From an uncultured Alphaproteobacteria bacterium (GTDB lineage: Bacteria; Pseudomonadota; Alphaproteobacteria; HIMB59; GCA-002718135): a DNA stretch of 64,000 nt. The notes beneath the pieces were generated by a model, which saw nothing but the letters and a program-made list of their open reading frames with translations, was not told the DNA's origin and made no database searches. Shown here one piece after another: positions 26,878 through 39,387 of this stretch; the first letter of the stretch is position 1; each line of letters opens with the position of its first letter. Position numbers and translations under genes: made by a program. The stretch covers positions 1-64,000 of the forward strand of contig CACJTT010000005.1 of NCBI GenBank assembly GCA_902596365.1, read 5' to 3'.

Positions 26878-29618
26878 TGAGCGTCTCCCCAATTTTCTCC
26901 AACACCATAATCAACTATAAGTGGCACTTGAAAATCTTTAAATTCTAAATGAGTATTTTCCATTACATATTTAATTTTCTCAACTGAAGTATCTTTTTTT
27001 GACTCCATAATTTCAAAAATTAATTCGTCATGCACTTGAAGAAGTATTTTAACGTCTAACTCTTCATTAATAATCATTTTATTTAATTCTATCATTGCTA
27101 ATTTAATTATATCAGCAGCCGTACCTTGTATAGGAGCGTTAATTGCTTGTCTCTCAGCAAATCCCCTCACTGCAAAATTTTTATCATTTATATTTTTTAT
27201 ATTACATCTTCTGCCAAAAATTGTTTCCACATAAAAATTTGTTTTTGCAAATGCAATTTGATCATCCATATACTTTTTGATTTTTGGATATTTTTTAAAA
27301 TAGTTTTCTATATATATTTTTGCTTCACTGTTAGTGACATCTAGTTGTTTAGCTAAACCGTAAGGGCTTATTCCATATAAGATTCCAAAATTTATGGCTT
27401 TTGCTTTTCTTCGCATTTCTGAATCAAGTTTTTTTGAACTAATGCCAAATATTTGAGAGGCTGTAGAACTATGAATGTCTTCATTGTTCTTAAAAGCTTC
27501 TATAAAATTATTATCACCAGAAATTTCAGCTGCAAGTCTTAGTTCTATTTGGGAATAGTCAAAGCTCATTAAAGTTTTTTTTGAATCACAAACAAAGGCT
27601 TTTCGTATTTTTCTACCATTATTTGTGCGTATAGGAATATTTTGAAGATTTGGATCATTTGAACTTAATCGACCTGTAAGAGTATTAGCTATACCATATG
27701 AAGTGTGAACTCTTGAGTTATCTTTTGTTGCCTGATTTTGCAAAGCATCAGTATAAGTAGATTTTAGTTTTGTTAATTCTCTCCATTCTAAGATTAAACT
27801 TGCAATCTCATATCCTTGTTCAGATAAATTAGATAAAGTCGAAGAATCTGTTGAAAAAGTTCCAGTTTTAGTTTTTTTCCCCCCCTGTATACTTAAGTCT
27901 ATGAATAAGATTTCACCTAACTGTTTTGGTGATCCTATATTAAAATCTTTACCTGCTAATTTAAAAATTTTTTTTTCTAAAATTGAGCTTTCCTTTTCAA
28001 ATTCTTTACTTAATTTATTAAGATACTTAGTGTCTACTTTAATTCCATTTTTTTCAATTGAGGATAAAACATTAATTAATGGTAAGTCAATTTCATTATA
28101 TACAAAATTACTTTTTTCATTTTTTATTCTATTATTTAACAAATTATAAAGTTTTAGTGTGACAAGAGCGTCTTCCGCAGCATATTCAAGTGCTTGATTT
28201 ATATTTACATAATCAAATGTAATTTCTTTTTTTCCAGACCCAACAAGTTCTTTAAATTTAGTATTTGTATGATTTAAATGCAAATATGCCAAATCATCCA
28301 TATTATGTTTTGTGACCCCATTATCGATAGCATAAGACAACAACATTGTATCAGCTATTGAATTAAATTTAAGATTATACTTATCTAAAATTCTAAGATC
28401 ATATTTTATATTATGCCCGATTTTTAAAATAGATTTATCATAACAAATTGATTGAAGTGCTTTTACTAATTCAGTTTCATTAATTTGTTCTTTTAATCTT
28501 ATTTTATCTTCTGGATTTTTATGGTTAACAGGTATGTAAAATGCAGAATTTTCATCAACAGCTATAGAAACGCCTACCAAAACTGCTTCTTCTATATTAA
28601 GAGAATTTGTTTCAGTATCTATAGCGCAAAGTCCTATTTTTTTTATAAGATTAATTAAATAATCTAAATCCTTTAATTTATTAATGAGATAGTATTTTTT
28701 TTCAATTTTCTTTTCTTGAAACTTATCATTTAAACTTTCTTTAATGATAAATGAGTTATTTTTTAATCTTTCAGCTATACTCTTAAAACCTTGATTTGAT
28801 AAAAATTTTGATAAGTTCTCATTTCTATCTATTGATGAATAAGTATGAATATTATCAATTTTTAGAGGGAGATTTATATCTTTTTTTAATTTAACTAATT
28901 CAAGACTGACTAAAATTTCATCTTTATTATCTAGTATAATATTTCTTCTTTTTTCTTGAATTATTTTAGTAGCATTTTTAATTAAAGATTGAACATCACC
29001 AAATTCTTCAATTAGTTGCAAAGCAGTCTTAGGGCCTATACCAGGGGCGCCAGGAATATTATCTACCTTATCACCTGTTAAGGCTTGTATCTGGATTACT
29101 TTTTCTGGAGGTAATCCAAATTTTTCAACTACTTGCTCAATACCAATCTTTTTATTCTTCATTGGATCAAGCATCGTGACATTCTTATTAACTAATTGCA
29201 TTAGATCTTTGTCAGAAGAAACTATTATAGATTCAATTTTTTGCTTTTCAGCTAATTGACAATAAGTAGCAATAATATCATCCGCTTCAAAACCCTCTAT
29301 TTCAATCTGAGGAATATTAAAAGCATCAACGCATTCTCTAATTATCTCAAATTGTGGTACTAAATCTTCAGGTGTATCTCCTCTATTAGCTTTATAGTCT
29401 TTAAAAATTTTATTTCTAAAATTTTCTCTTGCTGCATCAAAAACAACAATCATTTTATCTTCTCTATAATCTTCAATAAGTTTTACTAGCATATTTGTAA
29501 AACCAAAAACTGCATTAATCGGTGTGCCGTCTGATCTATTCATGGGTGGCAAACCATAGTAAGCTCTAAAAATATATGCCGATCCATCAATTAAGATTAA
29601 TCTATTTTGTTTATTCAT
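26874..29618 (-). CDS. polA: DNA polymerase I
   Basis: Processes Okazaki fragments and fills repair gaps. I place the start at the ATG at 29618, giving 914 residues beginning MNKQNRLILIDGSAYIFRAY. The longer open frame up to 29771 adds 51 hydrophobic residues that would overlap the divergent ABC gene. Domains in order are the 5'-nuclease (about 1-280, with EGFEADDIIATY), the 3'-5' proofreading domain (DTETNSL, GHNIKYDLRIL, AAEDA all intact) and the polymerase domain (FDYSQIELRLAAE, the O-helix region RRKAKAINFGILYG, LLQVHDELIFE). A run of seven G lies at 27879-27885 in the fingers-proximal region, in frame. Confidence 0.96.
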   Translation of the reverse strand: MNKQNRLILIDGSAYIFRAYYGLPPMNRSDGTPINAVFGFTNMLVKLIEDYREDKMIVVFDAARENFRNKIFKDYKANRGDTPEDLVPQFEIIRECVDAFNIPQIEIEGFEADDIIATYCQLAEKQKIESIIVSSDKDLMQLVNKNVTMLDPMKNKKIGIEQVVEKFGLPPEKVIQIQALTGDKVDNIPGAPGIGPKTALQLIEEFGDVQSLIKNATKIIQEKRRNIILDNKDEILVSLELVKLKKDINLPLKIDNIHTYSSIDRNENLSKFLSNQGFKSIAERLKNNSFIIKESLNDKFQEKKIEKKYYLINKLKDLDYLINLIKKIGLCAIDTETNSLNIEEAVLVGVSIAVDENSAFYIPVNHKNPEDKIRLKEQINETELVKALQSICYDKSILKIGHNIKYDLRILDKYNLKFNSIADTMLLSYAIDNGVTKHNMDDLAYLHLNHTNTKFKELVGSGKKEITFDYVNINQALEYAAEDALVTLKLYNLLNNRIKNEKSNFVYNEIDLPLINVLSSIEKNGIKVDTKYLNKLSKEFEKESSILEKKIFKLAGKDFNIGSPKQLGEILFIDLSIQGGKKTKTGTFSTDSSTLSNLSEQGYEIASLILEWRELTKLKSTYTDALQNQATKDNSRVHTSYGIANTLTGRLSSNDPNLQNIPIRTNNGRKIRKAFVCDSKKTLMSFDYSQIELRLAAEISGDNNFIEAFKNNEDIHSSTASQIFGISSKKLDSEMRRKAKAINFGILYGISPYGLAKQLDVTNSEAKIYIENYFKKYPKIKKYMDDQIAFAKTNFYVETIFGRRCNIKNINDKNFAVRGFAERQAINAPIQGTAADIIKLAMIELNKMIINEELDVKILLQVHDELIFEIMESKKDTSVEKIKYVMENTHLEFKDFQVPLIVDYGVGENWGDAH

Positions 29619-29651
29619 ATAAAATTTAAATATATAAACACTTTTATAATA

Positions 29652-30587
29652 ATGACAGATTATATTTATTCTATTGAAGCAAAAAACGTTAATAAAACTT
29701 ATAAGAGAAAAAATCTTGAAGTTAACGCACTTAGAGACTTTAATATTAAAATAAAAAAAGGAAGCATTCATGGATTGCTTGGGCCAAATGGAGCAGGGAA
29801 ATCTACATTCATTAATATTTTAGGTGGTTTAGTAAAAAAAAATAAAGGTAATATTAATATTTGTGGGATAGATATTGATAAAAATCAAAAATTTTCAAAA
29901 TTTAAAATTGGTATTGTGCCTCAAGAGCTAAATATTGATCCTTTTTTTACTCCCTTTGAACTACTGGAGTTACAAGCTGGATTATATGGTATTCCAAAAA
30001 AAAATAGAAAGACTGAAGAAATTTTAGATAATGTTGGATTGCTTGATAACAAAAATGCATATGCAAGAACTTTATCAGGAGGTATGCGAAGAAGGTTACT
30101 AGTTGCAAAAGCATTAGTGCATACTCCTGAGATGCTAATATTAGATGAGCCTACTGCAGGTGTTGATGTGGAGTTGAGAAGTATGTTATGGACTTATATC
30201 AAGGATATAAATAATCAAGGTACCACCATATGCCTTACGACACACTATTTAGAAGAAGCAGAAAAATTATGTGAAAACATAACTATTTTAGATAAAGGGC
30301 AAATAATAAAAGATGATACTAAAATAAATTTATTAAATATTATCTCGACAAAAAAAGTTAGCTTTGATTTAACAAGCAAACCAGAACTTCCAAGAGAATT
30401 ATTACAATTTAATCCTAAAATAGAAAAAAATAGATTAACATTATCATATGATAAGAGTAAAGTTTCCTTAAGTAATATTATTAATATTTTAAATAGGCAC
30501 AATATAGTATTTTTAGAAATGAGCACATATGAAAGCAGTCTTGAAAATGTGTTCACAAAATTAATCTCATCTAATGGAAATAACTAA
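29652..30587 (+). CDS. ABC-2 type transporter ATP-binding protein, YadG-like, without adjacent permease
   Basis: A 311-residue ABC ATPase with Walker A GLLGPNGAGKSTF (about residues 41-53), Q-loop VPQE, signature LSGGMRRRLLVAKAL, Walker B MLILDEPTAG and switch LTTHYLEEAE. The C-terminal extension and pattern match the YadG/CcmA class of ABC-2 exporters. I take the ATG at 29652; the open frame reaches back to 29607 but would overlap polA. The expected membrane partner (YadH-like) is not next to it; the next gene, which it overlaps by 14 bases, is an O-antigen-ligase-like protein. The substrate is unknown. Confidence 0.85.
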   Translation: MTDYIYSIEAKNVNKTYKRKNLEVNALRDFNIKIKKGSIHGLLGPNGAGKSTFINILGGLVKKNKGNINICGIDIDKNQKFSKFKIGIVPQELNIDPFFTPFELLELQAGLYGIPKKNRKTEEILDNVGLLDNKNAYARTLSGGMRRRLLVAKALVHTPEMLILDEPTAGVDVELRSMLWTYIKDINNQGTTICLTTHYLEEAEKLCENITILDKGQIIKDDTKINLLNIISTKKVSFDLTSKPELPRELLQFNPKIEKNRLTLSYDKSKVSLSNIINILNRHNIVFLEMSTYESSLENVFTKLISSNGNN

Positions 30588-31896
30588 AAAAATATTTTGC
30601 ATTTTATTATTATTAGTTCCTATCTTGCTAATAACTGGCCCTGCATTACCTGATATAGTTATAAGTTTTTCAGGAATTTTTTTTTTAGTTTTAACTTATT
30701 TTAAAAAGTATGATTACGAAATATTAAATTTTGGTTGGTTTAAAACATCAATAATTTTTTGGATTTTTTTAATTTTTTCAAGTTTTTTTGCATTTAATTT
30801 TATTCAGTCTTTTAGTGAAGCAATTATATTTGTTAGATTATTATTAATTCCTGCAATAATTTTAATAATCTTATTTGAATATCAATTTGCTATAAAAATT
30901 CTTTTTATAATAATATTTGCCTCTGTTGTTTTTGTAATTTTTGATTGCTTGTTTCAATTTTTTAACTACAACAGTAAAACAGGTTTTGGGGGGGATATTT
31001 TTGGCAATATACCAGATAATTCACCTCATTTTAGATTAACAGGACCTTTTGAAAATTTAGTACCAGGTTCTTATGTTTCTAGATTTGCCTTTCTTGGATT
31101 AATAGCAATTTATTTATTTATAAAAAATAAAACTTTAAAAAATTTTTTTATAATTGTTTATCTCGGGTTAATAGGATTTATTACATATATATCTGGTGAA
31201 AAAATGGCTTTTGCAACTTTTGGACTAGGTTTAGTTATTTTTATTCTATTTAGTGAAAAAAATAAATTTTATTATCTGTTTTCAATAATATTAATGTTTA
31301 GTTTAATATTTATTTCATCGAAATTTCATCCTGCATATGATTATAAAATAATTAGTTCTTCTCCAATTCATGACGGATTACTATTAGAAAAAAAATTAGA
31401 ATGTGAAGATAATTTAGATTCAAGCTGTACTGTGATAATTAAATCACAACCTAAATTTCTTGAGGTTTTGAAAAATTTTAATCATTCTGCGTATGGGGAG
31501 ATTTATTTACTTGCTTTAAATATGTACAAAGATAATTTATTATTTGGAATAGGTTTAAATAACTATAATGATTTATGCCAAACTGAAAAATATGAAAAAC
31601 AGTTAAAAAATATAGGTTGTGTAACACATCCCCACAACTTTTACTTACAGTGGTTAATCGAAACTGGTCCAATTTGTTTATTCTTGTTCATACTCTATTT
31701 GTATTATATTTTTGTATCTATTAACAAAAATCAAACAAGTGAAATAAGATTATTAGCTATAATAACTATGATAATTTTATTTTGGCCAATAATGTCAACA
31801 GGAAGCTTAACAAAAAATTGGTATGGTGTTAGTACATTTTACCTTGTAGGTATATGTATCTCTATTTATAAATTTAGATTTGAAAATAATAAATAA
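30574..31896 (+). CDS. O-antigen ligase / Wzy-like polytopic membrane protein
   Basis: A 440-residue protein with about ten to twelve hydrophobic segments and a large periplasmic loop (about 255-345). That loop ends in the family motif THPHNFYLQWLIETG, whose His is typical of the WaaL/Wzy_C family. Members attach O-antigen or other glycans to lipid A-core, or polymerise glycans. The neighbours, a glycosyltransferase and an ABC-2 ATPase, fit a surface-glycan role, but ligase and polymerase cannot be told apart here. The codons for Gly-Gly near residue 137 form a run of seven G. It converges on the glycosyltransferase gene with a 6-base gap. Confidence 0.8.
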   Translation: MEITKKIFCILLLLVPILLITGPALPDIVISFSGIFFLVLTYFKKYDYEILNFGWFKTSIIFWIFLIFSSFFAFNFIQSFSEAIIFVRLLLIPAIILIILFEYQFAIKILFIIIFASVVFVIFDCLFQFFNYNSKTGFGGDIFGNIPDNSPHFRLTGPFENLVPGSYVSRFAFLGLIAIYLFIKNKTLKNFFIIVYLGLIGFITYISGEKMAFATFGLGLVIFILFSEKNKFYYLFSIILMFSLIFISSKFHPAYDYKIISSSPIHDGLLLEKKLECEDNLDSSCTVIIKSQPKFLEVLKNFNHSAYGEIYLLALNMYKDNLLFGIGLNNYNDLCQTEKYEKQLKNIGCVTHPHNFYLQWLIETGPICLFLFILYLYYIFVSINKNQTSEIRLLAIITMIILFWPIMSTGSLTKNWYGVSTFYLVGICISIYKFRFENNK

Positions 31897-31902
31897 TTAT
31901 TT

Positions 31903-32934
31903 CTAGAATAGAAATCTTGTAATAAAATTAGATTTTGTCATTAAGAAATATTTTTTAATTTTTTTTGATAAATATAAACCTATTAAGAAAAATATGACTA
32001 CTGTATAAATTCTACCATTACCTTTGCTAAATAGACTACCAGCATATATTAGAAAAAATATAATACTTAATTGTACAATTTTACGATTTAATGCAATCAT
32101 TAATCCAATTATCATAAACAATATTGTAGCTAAAATTTTTCCTGAACCCATACCAAAGTAGGTTCCCGCGTATGTCATAAATAAGAATGAATATAATATT
32201 GAAATTTGTGTTGGAAAATCATTTTTCAAAAATCTTTCTCTAAATAAAAAATAATAGCTTATAATCCCATCTGCAAATGTAATTTTTTTTCCTTGCTCAA
32301 AAGTTCTTTCATAATAACTTATCCCATATTCAAAAATATTAATATTTCTTTTAGCAATTTCACTACTCATAACGATTTCAAGACCAAAGCCATTAGTATT
32401 TATATTTAAATCTCTTAACAAATTAGTATTAATTATTTTTGACCCAGTATGTAAATCAGAAAGTGATTGATTAAAAAGAAAATTAAATATCCAGGTATTT
32501 ATTTTTACTGCTATTTTATTCATGAAATATCTTCTCATTTGTGTTTTTGAACCTAAATTTCTAGAACCATATAACACTTCTATGTTGTTATTTTCTATAA
32601 TCACATTGTACATTTCAAGCAAATCTTTAGGTTCATACTCAAGATCAGAGTCTAAGAAAATTGTATATTTACCTTCAGCTATTTTAATGCCTTCTTTTAC
32701 TGCATAGCCTTTGCCATAATTTTTTTGCAAAATTATTAATTCAAATTCTTTTTTACTGAAAACTAATTGTAAATTATTTTTGAGCCAGCTTAAACTCCCA
32801 TCTTTTGATCCATCATCTACAAAAATATATTTTATTTTAAGATGTTTGAAAGTATCTTTTAATTTAGAGCATAAAGATTTTAATGAATTAATTTCATTAT
32901 AAACTGGAATAACTATTGAAGCTTCGTGATCCAT
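31903..32934 (-). CDS. Family 2 glycosyltransferase with C-terminal membrane region (polyprenyl-phosphate type)
   Basis: A 343-residue GT-A enzyme resembling dolichol-phosphate mannosyltransferases and GtrB-type proteins. The N-terminal catalytic part starts SIVIPVYNEINSL, then FVDDGSKDGS near residue 38 and the metal site LDSDLEYEP near 95. The last 110 residues hold several hydrophobic helices. It probably transfers a sugar to undecaprenyl phosphate at the inner membrane. The gene abuts regA (the regA stop and this start share bases at 32934), so it may be co-transcribed with regB-regA. Confidence 0.82.
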   Translation of the reverse strand: MDHEASIVIPVYNEINSLKSLCSKLKDTFKHLKIKYIFVDDGSKDGSLSWLKNNLQLVFSKKEFELIILQKNYGKGYAVKEGIKIAEGKYTIFLDSDLEYEPKDLLEMYNVIIENNNIEVLYGSRNLGSKTQMRRYFMNKIAVKINTWIFNFLFNQSLSDLHTGSKIINTNLLRDLNINTNGFGLEIVMSSEIAKRNINIFEYGISYYERTFEQGKKITFADGIISYYFLFRERFLKNDFPTQISILYSFLFMTYAGTYFGMGSGKILATILFMIIGLMIALNRKIVQLSIIFFLIYAGSLFSKGNGRIYTVVIFFLIGLYLSKKIKKYFLMTKSNFITRFLF

Positions 32935-33461
32935 TATTCCCTTGGTGCATGTTTATTTAATATTCTTTGCAATGTTCTTCTGTGCATTCTCAATCTTCTT
33001 GCTGTCTCAGAAACATTTCTCTTACATTGAAAAAATACTCTTTGTATATGCTCCCATCTAATTCTATCAGCAGTCATAGGATTTTCTGGTGGAGGAGGAA
33101 GAATTTCCTTTGAATTAGTTAGAGCATCATAAATTTGATCTACTTCAGCTGGCTTAGGCAGATAATCAATTGCTCCTGTTTTGATTGCTGCTACTGCTGT
33201 AGCTATATTTCCATAACCTGTAAGCAATAAAGATTTAGTTAGGGGGCTTTTATTTTGAATTTTTTTTATAAGTTCTAAACCAGAGCCATCTGCAAGTCTC
33301 ATATCAACAATTGCATAGTCATAATTTTTATTTTCAATTATTTCAGATGCTAAAGTAAAAGATTCAGCTGTGTTAACTTTAAAGCCTTTTTTTTCCATAG
33401 ATCTTGATAATCTTTCTCTAAATGGTAAGTCATCATCTACTACAAGTAATGTTTTATTCAT
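32934..33461 (-). CDS. regA: Redox response regulator RegA (ActR/PrrA family)
   Basis: Effector of the RegB/RegA global redox system. The 175-residue protein has a receiver domain with acidic residues VVDDD at 7-11, phospho-acceptor Asp53 in AIVDMRLADGSG and Lys in YLPKP. A Fis-type helix-turn-helix follows near the C-terminus (about 130-175), including NVSETARRLRMHRRTLQRIL, whose sequence is extremely conserved in RegA homologues. It overlaps regB by four bases. In many alphaproteobacteria senC separates the two; it is missing here. Targets in other species include respiration, carbon fixation and nitrogen genes. Confidence 0.95.
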   Translation of the reverse strand: MNKTLLVVDDDLPFRERLSRSMEKKGFKVNTAESFTLASEIIENKNYDYAIVDMRLADGSGLELIKKIQNKSPLTKSLLLTGYGNIATAVAAIKTGAIDYLPKPAEVDQIYDALTNSKEILPPPPENPMTADRIRWEHIQRVFFQCKRNVSETARRLRMHRRTLQRILNKHAPRE

Positions 33462-34684
33462 TTTTTTAAAATAGATCCTTTAAATAATATTTCAACTACT
33501 GCATTCCCCTTCGATGAATTATAAAAACGTATTTTTCCATTAACATTTTCAATTAAATTTTTTGCTATAAATATACCTAAGCCCATACCTTTTTTAGTTT
33601 TTGTAATATATGGTTCTCCTAGCTTATCAAGAATATCTCGTGAAAAACCATTTCCATCATCACTAATTTTGATTGATAACTCCTCTAATTGACTAGAAAT
33701 CACTATAGTAACTTCATTTTTTGAATGCTGTATTGCATTTTGTATAATGTTACTAAATGCGTAGTTAATTTCATCTTTGTATAAAATGGATATTTCTCTA
33801 CTTGTGTGCTCAAAAATAATATTTAATAATTTATTTGAATTAAACTTTTCAAAGCTTAGCTTTATTAAATCTTGAATTTTAATTTTTTCAAAAAAATTAT
33901 CTTTTAGTAAATGTGGGTTCTTTGAGAGACTTAACAATATATCTTTACATCTCTCTGCTTGAGACTTAAGTAGCATAACGTCTTTAAATAAACTTTTATT
34001 TTTTATTAGAATTTTTTCTTTCAATAAATCATTTAATATCAAAAAAATTGTATTTAATGGTGTACTTAATTCGTGAGCTGCTGCAGCACTTAAAGATCCT
34101 ATTTCTGTGATTTTTTTTTGATTATTTAGTTGGAGTTTTGTTTCAGCAAGAGCTTTGGATATTTTTCTTGAGGAATTAGCAAATAAGTATGTGTAAGCTG
34201 CGATAAAAATTATTGTTATAATTAATGATATTAACAATCCATTATTATATAAATTTGGAATTATAAAATCATTACGCCAATTTAATGGAATAAAATAATA
34301 TTTAAGTATGACAACAAGAAATATTGAATATAAAGAAAGAAAAACTGTCCAAGATGATTTAAGATATGTTGCAGAAATAATTACTGGAGCCAAAACTAAT
34401 ATTGAAAATGGGTTTAGTATGCCCCCACTTAGAAATAATAAAATCCCTAGTTGAGATGTATCAAATAATAAAAATAAAAATACTTTTTTATCTGAAATAT
34501 TATTTTTTTTTTGAAAAAAAAAAGCGCTGAGATTGATTAACACTGATAGTAGAATTACTATTAAACATTCAACAAATAATATTTTTATTTCTAATATTTG
34601 TTGAACAAAAAGAATTGCAGATAACTGACCAAATATTGCAATCCATCTAATTTTTATTAAATTTGTAAGTAATATTGTGTTCAC
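33458..34684 (-). CDS. regB: Redox sensor histidine kinase RegB (ActS/PrrB family)
   Basis: Six-helix membrane kinase sensing quinone and thiol redox state. The 408-residue protein has hydrophobic helices across residues 5-168, with the quinone-site heptapeptide GGILNPF at 87-93 matching the family GGxxNPF. The H-box AAAAHELSTPLNTI carries His204, the redox-active Cys position is Cys246 in SQAERCKDIL, and the ATP lid is KGMGLGIFIAKNLIENVNG. Both known redox inputs are therefore preserved. The start is GTG at 34684, twelve bases after the gyrB stop. Confidence 0.93.
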   Translation of the reverse strand: MNTILLTNLIKIRWIAIFGQLSAILFVQQILEIKILFVECLIVILLSVLINLSAFFFQKKNNISDKKVFLFLLFDTSQLGILLFLSGGILNPFSILVLAPVIISATYLKSSWTVFLSLYSIFLVVILKYYFIPLNWRNDFIIPNLYNNGLLISLIITIIFIAAYTYLFANSSRKISKALAETKLQLNNQKKITEIGSLSAAAAHELSTPLNTIFLILNDLLKEKILIKNKSLFKDVMLLKSQAERCKDILLSLSKNPHLLKDNFFEKIKIQDLIKLSFEKFNSNKLLNIIFEHTSREISILYKDEINYAFSNIIQNAIQHSKNEVTIVISSQLEELSIKISDDGNGFSRDILDKLGEPYITKTKKGMGLGIFIAKNLIENVNGKIRFYNSSKGNAVVEILFKGSILKK

Positions 34685-34696
34685 TAACTGAAAAAT

Positions 34697-38244
<3,548 letters not shown>

Positions 38245-38247
38245 TAA

Positions 38248-39363
38248 TTAAACTCTCATAGGCATTAAAACATATATTAGATCAGGATTAGATTTTTCCT
38301 GAGCGATGATAGGAGATGAATTATCCATAAATGAAATTAGTATTTCATTTTCTTTAAGATTGTCTAGCATATCCATGATATACTTAGCATTAAAGCCAAT
38401 TTCAATTTCCTTACCGTCAAAATTAGCGTCTATATCTTCTGTGGCACTGCTATTATCTTTATTAAATGTACTTAGGTTAACCAAATTTTTGAAAAGCTTA
38501 AATTTAATTACTGGAGATTTTTCATTAACAATTGTGCTTACTCTGTCAACTGCAGAAAGAAGATTTAATCTATTAACAAATAGATTTTCACTATTATTTT
38601 TTGGAATAACTCTTTTATAATCTGGAAAGGTTCCATCTATAAGTTTAGATATTAAAATTAACTTCCCTATATAAAATATGATTTTATTTGAATTAATTTC
38701 TATTTCTATATTATCAGAGTTTTCTGATAAAAGTTTATATAGCTCATTTATTGTTTTTTTTGGAATAATAACACCATTAACATTCTCAGTATTTGTTGAA
38801 TTGGGAATTGATAGTTTAGCTAACCTATGACCGTCTGTGCCAACAAAAGTTAACATGCTTTTATCATTTTCATTATTAATGCTGAAATATAGACCATTAA
38901 GAAAATATCTTGTTTCTTCATTAGAAATTGCAAATTTTGTTTTATCTATAAGATTAAATATATTTTCAGCTTTAGTTGTTATTTTATTTCCCTGAATATT
39001 AGATTCTATTAATGGAAAATCTTCCTTTGGCAAACATGCTAGAGAAAATTTAGAAACTTCTGATCTTAAAGTTAATATCTTTCCATCATTAGAAATAATT
39101 TCTATTTTACTTTGATCATGAAGTTTTTTGATTATATCATATATTAACTGTGCGTTAATTGTCGTTGCCCCTTCCTCAATTACCTCACAATTTATATTTT
39201 CTTTTATTGAAATATCCATATCAGTTGCGGACATTGTTAGTTCATTATTTTTAGCCTCTATTAGAATATTAGATAGAATTGGTAAGGCATTTCTTTTATC
39301 AACAATACTTTGTATATGGGTAAGTGATTTAAAAATAATTTTTTTTTCGATTACAAACTTCAT
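38248..39363 (-). CDS. dnaN: DNA polymerase III sliding clamp (beta subunit)
   Basis: Ring-forming clamp that tethers DNA polymerase III. The 371-residue protein has the three-domain clamp fold. The recognisable segments are LPILSNILIEAKNNELTMSA near residue 28, the GTDGHRLAKLSI segment near 174 and the C-terminal VLMPMRV, which closes the hydrophobic cleft region. Length is normal. It is co-oriented with dnaA (24-base gap) and recF (3-base gap). Confidence 0.97.
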   Translation of the reverse strand: MKFVIEKKIIFKSLTHIQSIVDKRNALPILSNILIEAKNNELTMSATDMDISIKENINCEVIEEGATTINAQLIYDIIKKLHDQSKIEIISNDGKILTLRSEVSKFSLACLPKEDFPLIESNIQGNKITTKAENIFNLIDKTKFAISNEETRYFLNGLYFSINNENDKSMLTFVGTDGHRLAKLSIPNSTNTENVNGVIIPKKTINELYKLLSENSDNIEIEINSNKIIFYIGKLILISKLIDGTFPDYKRVIPKNNSENLFVNRLNLLSAVDRVSTIVNEKSPVIKFKLFKNLVNLSTFNKDNSSATEDIDANFDGKEIEIGFNAKYIMDMLDNLKENEILISFMDNSSPIIAQEKSNPDLIYVLMPMRV

Positions 39364-39387
39364 TAGACAAATATAAATAAATTTATA

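Noticed and set aside
29619-29771. 51-residue N-terminal extension of polA
   Set aside because: The family start (MNKQNRLILIDGSAYIF) is at 29618; the extension is hydrophobic, unlike any Pol I, and would cover the start of the divergent ABC gene.
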